This document shows positions 9,701 to 14,398 of a stretch of DNA of 14,398 bases, one piece after another. The notes below the pieces were generated by a model. It did no database searches, was not told the origin of the DNA, and saw only the letters and a list, made by a program, of their open reading frames with translations. The first letter of the stretch is position 1. Each line of letters opens with the position of its first letter. Source of the stretch: Saccoglossus kowalevskii (taxonomy: Eukaryota; Hemichordata; Enteropneusta; Harrimaniidae); contig NW_003123906.1 of the NCBI RefSeq assembly GCF_000003605.2, forward strand, positions 223,625 through 238,022, given 5' to 3'. The translations under genes were made by a program, and so were the position numbers.

Positions 9701-10311
9701 ATAGGAAGATAATTGTTTCTCAAACGCAATAATTACGTGTTCAATGGAGAATTAAATTTCTCCGATAATTGTACTGTGACCCCGTATGTTTTATTCGAAT
9801 TCCCTCCTCCTTATATCACATGATATGAGAAATACACCATTTATACTAGTACTAGTCGTAAATTCTTAACTCGGATGGTATTCCCAGGTTCAACATGGCA
9901 TTGTGGCACATCAGCTGTGACACGAGACTGATCGAAGACTGTCTATGTTGATATTTTACCTCGCTGTTAAAATGTTAGCCAACGACCACTGTCACCCGAT
10001 TGTTTGATTGATCACCGGTAATTAGTCGCTTTGTCCTATTTTACAATATCCTGTGTTATTTAGAGGTGTCATTAACTGCGTCCTGATGATTTGGTGGCAG
10101 TCACTGGTCGTACGCTGAAGAGGAAAGAGATTACAGTGGTCACAGATCTGATTGGCACGTCAATAAGTCGGTCACTCGTATGAACGGTCATTAGAGCCCA
10201 TATACAATCACCTGCAATTGGTGTATTTGTCTGCCTATCCGAGTTTAGGGTGTATCGCGGTATTTCGTTCAAAATAACATAATGGTGTATATAATGTAAA
10301 ATCAGTACTTT
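9701..10311. other. Mostly unassigned; one strong minus-strand splice acceptor
   Basis: No gene is recognised. On the minus strand ATCTCTTTCCTCTTCAG ends at 10115, a near-ideal polypyrimidine tract and acceptor. The sequence after it stays open for about 30 codons in one frame (RTTSDCHQIIRTQLM...) before TAA. A second acceptor-like ACCAATTGCAG lies near 10212. A 66-codon minus-strand frame (10072-10272) overlaps both. These may be downstream exons of the open segment at 10312-10543, but that is inference. Confidence 0.25.
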
Positions 10312-10543
10312 TCACTGGTATATAATTTCACTATTTTGGGCATATTTGAGCAGTAGATAGTTGCCGTCCATGTTTGTTTTACTGCCATCCACGGTATATG
10401 TTCCCGGCGGCAACTTGAGTAGGACACAGGTAACTTCGCTGGTTCTCGGCTTCTCTTGCGAATGGTCAATGGGACGCAGGTAACTATTAATCGCCATATT
10501 GTTCCACTGGGCCGGGATTCCGGGCCTGGATTCAGGTGATTAA
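10312..10543 (-). CDS. Unrecognised candidate coding exon
   Basis: The minus-strand frame is open for about 76 codons between stops and contains a 61-codon ATG-initiated part (10312-10497). Composition is close to 50 percent GC, clearly higher than neighbouring DNA. The conceptual protein looks non-random: a Pro/Arg-containing start, then SEVTCVLLKLPPGTYTVDG and a hydrophilic end at NSEIIYQ. The stretch LLKLPPGTYTVDG resembles a beta-strand/turn/beta-strand from an extracellular or C2-like beta-sandwich, but I cannot assign a family. A plausible acceptor, CACCTGAATCCAG, lies at the 5' side (about 10524). The true 3' end could be the TGA or a GTGAAA donor near it. It lies on the same strand as the LINE remnant, just past the LINE's 3' side, and is not similar to LINE proteins. 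Confidence 0.35.
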
Positions 10544-10718
10544 GTGATTAATTTGAAAACATTCCAATTGTCCTTCTCCGTGAACAAGTCAATATTGTTG
10601 TGATAACGCCAGTCTACCTGATTGGACTTCATATTTTAGATGGTCCTAGCATTCCCCGCTATTTGTGCGAAAAGTGATAACAACAGAAACAGTTTTTTTT
10701 TAACTAATTTGCAAAAGT

Positions 10719-10762
10719 TACTATTACAGATGACCAAAACAACATAAAATACTATTACAGAT
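10719..10762. repeat. Short direct repeat near the LINE 3' side
   Basis: TACTATTACAGAT occurs at 10719-10731 and again at 10750-10762, a 31-base period. On the LINE strand these lie just after the last recognisable ORF2 residues, so they may belong to the element's 3' tail. Confidence 0.5.
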
Positions 10763-10779
10763 CATAATATTCAATAAAA

Positions 10780-12592
10780 TACCCCACGTCTTTACGAACT
10801 TTATCCATCAGTATGTTCTGTGATATCGCAAGGATTTTTCCAAATCAAAGATTTGTTTTACACGGGATTTAAGATTTCTCCATTTTGAGGGTATGGCGGA
10901 TTTCACTGAAAGAATTTATATCGGGTACATACATGCTCATAACGGTAAAATTAAATGCTCAAATGCTAGAAAACTACAACTCTCATCGAGAAGGTCATTA
11001 ATAAAAACTATACTCATGCACAATAAAACTTCTCCAAATTATAGGTGTATTATTTATGCAGATATTTGAATTATTCATAGTGATTTCCTGACAAAGACTC
11101 GCCATAGTAGGTTCTGATTCAATAAAAATACATGTATAGCGCAACCCTGCTGTAAGTAATTGTTTTAAGAAATTAGAATACAAAGGGTCCAATATTGCAA
11201 GACCTTCCTATTTAAGGTTTGGTACATAAAACAAAGAACCACCAAAGTTCACTAACAAATAGTTATAAAATCTACTCCGAAAGACCTTTTCACATGAATA
11301 AGTCTTGGTATCCAAATAGCCTTAAAAGAATCGTTAAAAAACCTCAGATTGGTTAAATTCAGACCGCCTTTTATCATACGTGTTGTAAACTATATTTCTT
11401 CTAACCCAGACATTGTTACCTACTTACAAAAATTCAAACACAAAAAGTTCCATACTTAAAAAAAGGCTCATTGAGCGAAGGAAGTTACATGGAAAGATTG
11501 TACAAATTGATATTTCAATAAAGACTTAACTATTATAATATTAATCTCACCATACAACGTAATACACCCGTCCCCTCCATGCCTGCAGTATTTTCCTCGC
11601 TTTCTCGAACACGAGTATTAACATTTATTGTGACTAAATCTTCAGGAATATGAATATCCAATGCACCAACACATCCGTCAATAAATTCTAAAGGAAGTGA
11701 CGAAGTTACTATGTTTTAATGATTCATTACGCATAACTTTTAACTTTGCATAATTCGGTTTTCAGACAGGAAATTTTAAAGAAACCACTAAATACTTATC
11801 TAACAATTTACAAAATGATGTTTCTGTGTGCACAATTGTGAAGCTCGTGTCATTCGCATTTTCTGAAATTGTGTTTTCAATCGGTCCTGTGATTAAACCT
11901 CGATTTTCCTCACAATTTCTTATCCTAGTAGCCAAAAACCAGACAACAATAACAAATAGATATGGTGATAATGAACAGCCTAGCAAACACCTCGAAAAAG
12001 ACCAAAATTCTGAGAAATATTTTCAAAATTGATGATACCACTATTTATATTTGAACATAATCAGTTAAGTCTCAAACGATGGACTAAAATTTTTCAGACT
12101 ATTAATTATAATCTCCCACCTTTCTATCAAAATCGGCAATAAAAATTATCCTTATGAATCATCTTTCTCGCCAAATGTTATCCGCAATAAATCTCCCGGT
12201 TTGAACTTCATGAATTATTCTATAAATTACCCTTTTTACCTGTAATAAAATACATTTAGCCAATATGCGAGTATAACTGCAAAGAACAGTTCATTTTTCA
12301 GAAATACTGGATCCTTGTCTTTTCCTCACGCATCGAACGAATAATTGTAACACTTAAGCATATGGTGACCTAAATGGGGAAACAGGAGATTTGCCAGTTG
12401 AAAATGAATAAATAGCCTCGATCTTCACATATATAGCTTTCCGAACTGTCTAATCTTGAATCATACATATCAGCAAAATATATTGGAATCGTTTTCAGAT
12501 TCAATGACCTCCCTTTCAAAACCGTGAAGATTTATGTAAAAATGCACCTGCTCATTTAATATATCCTGTGGATCAGACAGCATGGTACTGCT
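10780..12592 (-). pseudogene. LINE ORF2 pseudogene, downstream half (reverse transcriptase to C-terminus), L1/Tx1-like
   Basis: Reading the minus strand in shifting frames recovers, in family order, recognisable ORF2 blocks. They are LSDPQDILNEQVHFY (12582-12538), EAIYSFSTGKSP (about 12418), KDKDPVFLKN (about 12322-12293), and KRVIYRIIHEVQTGRFIADN with the segment before it (about 12261-12190). Next come FIADFDRK (the first catalytic Asp block), GCSLSPYLF (about 11980), then NANDT where YADDT is expected (11860-11846). After these are VGALDIHIPEDL and LTLYGEI with VKSLL, KGGLNLTNLRFFND (about 11375), NNTPIIWRSF, INDLLDESCSFLAFEHL (about 11005) and AIPSKWRNL (about 10890). In an intact element this part copies RNA into DNA at the nicked target. 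Here stops and frameshifts separate nearly every block, and YADD has become NAND, so it is inactive. The gradual decay indicates an old copy. Confidence 0.9.
11849..11860 (-). other. Degenerate reverse-transcriptase catalytic motif (NAND in place of YADD)
   Basis: Codons AAT GCG AAT GAC encode N-A-N-D at the position of the Y/F-A-D-D box, downstream of GCSLSPYLF. One catalytic Asp is replaced by Asn and the aromatic residue is lost, so polymerisation is not possible even if the frames were intact. Confidence 0.85.
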
Positions 12593-12619
12593 AGTGAAGG
12601 ATTGAGACTGTAGACGGAA

Positions 12620-12705
12620 GGTGGTATGAGCTGGTAGTCGGAGTGGTGACATCGGGAAGACGAAGCATAGAGTACAATGGCCGCCACTGTTAGTTGGCCA
12701 AACGG
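12620..12705. repeat. Direct repeat, copy L, inside the LINE interruption
   Basis: It aligns with 13449-13540 from GGTGGTATGA to TTGGCCAAACGG. Positions 12644-12680 are a 37-base exact match to 13479-13515. The flanks of the core differ by substitutions and small indels. Confidence 0.9.
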
Positions 12706-13448
12706 CCAAGCCCAGAGAGCAAACAAATGAACTCAGGTATATATGTGTTTCTCTAGTATAAAATAACATGTCTTTTTATAAGGAATCTCCTCAATTTGAA
12801 AATAATCAGAAATGTCATAAAATATTCCACACATCAAACTAATCCCAAATCACCCAAAGACGGGCCTATTTTAAAAACAGCACATGAATGAGTGTGGCAT
12901 GTAAAAAAGACCGACCTATAGATGACATGTTGTATACTACGTAAAAAATTATAATTATAATTAAACGTCAAACGAGTGTTTGTAAAAATCGAAAAGTCTC
13001 TGTTTCTTCACATCTTCATTTTGTAGTTCGTCTTTGGTTGAAGATTGTATCGTCTACAATGTTTTTTGCTTCTCATAGGTTAACTTGCGCTCCTCAACAC
13101 TGTTTTGTTGATTCGCCGTTCTGTACAGTAGTGACCCATGTAATCAAATTTGGTTTAACTTTGCAATAGTTTATGGGTGTTATTCTGTGCCGTCGTTTGG
13201 GGTTACTGTTTTCGTCCGTCCGTTTTCGATTGCTTTTCACCGTTCCTGTGAAATGTAGCTGTTTTTCTTGTAGCTGTTGTCTTGGAGGGTCTTCTTGTGA
13301 TAGGTGAACTGCTTCCAGTGGTAGAGGCATGACTCATTATTCATCGAATGACCGTTAGCGGGCCTATTCCACTAATACAGGATCTTTAGGATTCCGTCAA
13401 CCATGTCAACAAATGAATGTCGATAAACAGATTGGCAATAAATGATTT

Positions 13449-13540
13449 GGTGGTATGAACTGGTGATCTTTATTCGGATGGTGACATCGGGAAGACGAAG
13501 CATAGAGTACAATGGTTGTCATTGGACGTTGGCCAAACGG
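13449..13540. repeat. Direct repeat, copy R, inside the LINE interruption
   Basis: This is the partner of 12620-12705 in the same orientation, with an 829-base spacing between starts. It contains about six extra bases (GATCTT region, 13465-13470) relative to copy L. Confidence 0.9.
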
Positions 13541-13696
13541 ATGATAGTGTTTTAAGAATTGCATTAGTGCATGTGATGTCATACACTATCAGCTAGCCAT
13601 ATACCATATACTTGCTAAAAGAGACACTAGTATTGCTTTAGAAACCACGGTTATTGATAGCAATGGGGAATTATGCTTGATATTGTTTCAATACAG

Positions 13697-14398
13697 GCGT
13701 CATCCGTGAGGATTCTTACAACTCCCATGATGAGTACCATCTGCATGGTTTTAATAATTTTGTGACATTTTTGCGTGAATAATTTTTATGTGATTCTATG
13801 TTTGAAAAATATTTAGTTGGGCGTTCGCCATCTACCAACCATTGTGCTTTAGCACGCATTACAAGACCAGAGGCCGTTTCAGAATACATCGCTTCTAAAC
13901 CCTCTTGTTGCATGCACAGCTGTTACAGCATAATGTCGGTAAGCGCAAGATTGTGATAGTTAACAATGCCCCGCAATTTATTTATGTCTTTGATAAGTAT
14001 CTTCTCTTATTCTTTATTCTATTTATGTCGCATAGAACTTTACTTTATACAGAAAACTCTGAAAAAAAACATTTGAATGCGTCCTAGACATTATGTGGAT
14101 TAGCTGACCCTTGATTTGTTTTCGAAAAATTCTGTAATAAATTGCTTGGCGGTGTTGACAAACTCACGATGATTTAAATGAGATAAATTAAAATGCCAAT
14201 ATCACCTGTTTCAGTGGTGGGCATTAATTACAAATTCAAAATTCATGAAACAGTGATCAGAACGTTAACTTCCGCCAATAGTGGCCGTGGTAACCCTTGA
14301 CACAATGAAAGGATAATAGTCTGGAAGTTAATATGACCCATACCTCGCATAATGGTCTACAATCACTTTCAGCTTAGACTGTAATCATATGAATGGCA
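13697..14398 (-). pseudogene. LINE ORF2 pseudogene, upstream half (endonuclease end to pre-RT linker), continues off the right edge
   Basis: The minus strand gives RSDHCFMNFEF near 14264-14232, matching the SDH motif that ends the apurinic-type endonuclease domain, with a stop just before it. YWHFNLSHLNHREFV and TAKQFITEFF follow (14201-about 14110), matching the conserved GYWKFN linker. Then, after a poorly conserved stretch, comes a 65-codon frame (13716-13913) with GLEAMYSETASG, RAKAQW and GERPTKYFSNIES, the hallmark pre-RT block of L1/Tx1-type ORF2. The next expected residues appear only after the interruption, at 12590. In a live element this half nicks the target DNA. The rest of the endonuclease and any ORF1 would lie beyond 14398. 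Frames are broken, so this is a remnant. Confidence 0.82.

Larger units (their letters stand above)
12593..13696. mobile_element. Candidate nested insertion inside the LINE, about 1.1 kb, with internal direct repeats
   Basis: LINE ORF2 similarity stops near 13700 after the GERPTKYF block and resumes near 12590 with the next residues of the family (SDPQDIL), so about 1.1 kb of unrelated DNA splits one ORF2. Both junctions carry similar LINE-derived bases (ATCCTGTGGAT near 12563 and ATCCGTGAGGAT near 13703), possibly a diverged target-site duplication or homologous positions from two LINE copies. The insert holds direct repeats at 12620-12705 and 13449-13540. A 9-bp inverted pair, TGATAGTGT and ACACTATCA (13542-13550 and 13583-13591), follows the second. 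A 78-codon basic, Gln-rich minus-strand frame (13094-13330) has no recognised domain. A TRIM-like element or two copies of a short repeat would both fit. Confidence 0.5.

Noticed and set aside
9840-9860. ACTAGTACTAGT palindrome
   Set aside because: Too short and simple to interpret on its own.
12470-12769. 99-codon minus-strand frame as one protein
   Set aside because: It is a chance fusion: the first about 60 codons are translated insert and direct-repeat DNA, and only the last about 35 belong to LINE ORF2.
12943-12965. AATTATAATTATAATTA simple repeat
   Set aside because: An ordinary AT-rich microsatellite-like run with no further structure.
13094-13330. 78-codon basic, Gln-rich frame as LINE ORF1
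   Set aside because: It lies inside the interruption of ORF2, in the wrong place for ORF1, and shows no zinc-knuckle or RRM signature.

Overview
This is a window from an animal nuclear genome. Three things support that: a two-pore-domain potassium channel exon ending at a canonical GT splice donor, a decayed LINE retrotransposon, and long AT-rich stretches with no open frames of prokaryotic density. The sequence looks like an invertebrate or other non-model metazoan, but I cannot name the species from sequence alone. Nothing here resembles a bacterial operon.

Layout. Minus strand, 471-840: the first coding exon of a K2P potassium channel. It encodes the N-terminus, M1, the extracellular cap and the first pore helix, and it ends inside the first Gly codon of the selectivity filter. 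The rest of the gene lies beyond the left edge. Possible upstream exon material lies at about 900-1300. From about 1330 to 3200 I see nothing supported. At 3212-3564 and 4108-4279 there are two short segments bounded by inverted repeats, probable non-autonomous DNA transposons. A diverged direct duplication of about 1.3 kb occupies about 4435-5730 and about 8035-9410, with copies offset by about 3.64 kb. Directly after the second copy is a degenerate tandem array of about 60-bp units (9422-9700). It contains perfect palindromes and changes orientation partway through.

The right third is dominated by a minus-strand, L1/Tx1-like LINE ORF2 pseudogene. It can be followed in domain order from the end of the endonuclease at about 14.26 kb to the C-terminal region at about 10.8 kb. 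Frameshifts and stops break it, and its YADD catalytic motif has become NAND. About 1.1 kb of unrelated sequence (12593-13696) separates its two halves. That sequence carries a pair of roughly 90-bp direct repeats with a 37-bp identical core and looks like a younger nested insertion. Between the duplication and the LINE, a minus-strand open segment (10312-10543) has exon-like composition but no recognised family.

The only confident host gene is the K2P channel. The other well-supported features are transposable or duplicated DNA. I found no tRNA, rRNA or CRISPR array. No function is assigned to the unrecognised open frames.
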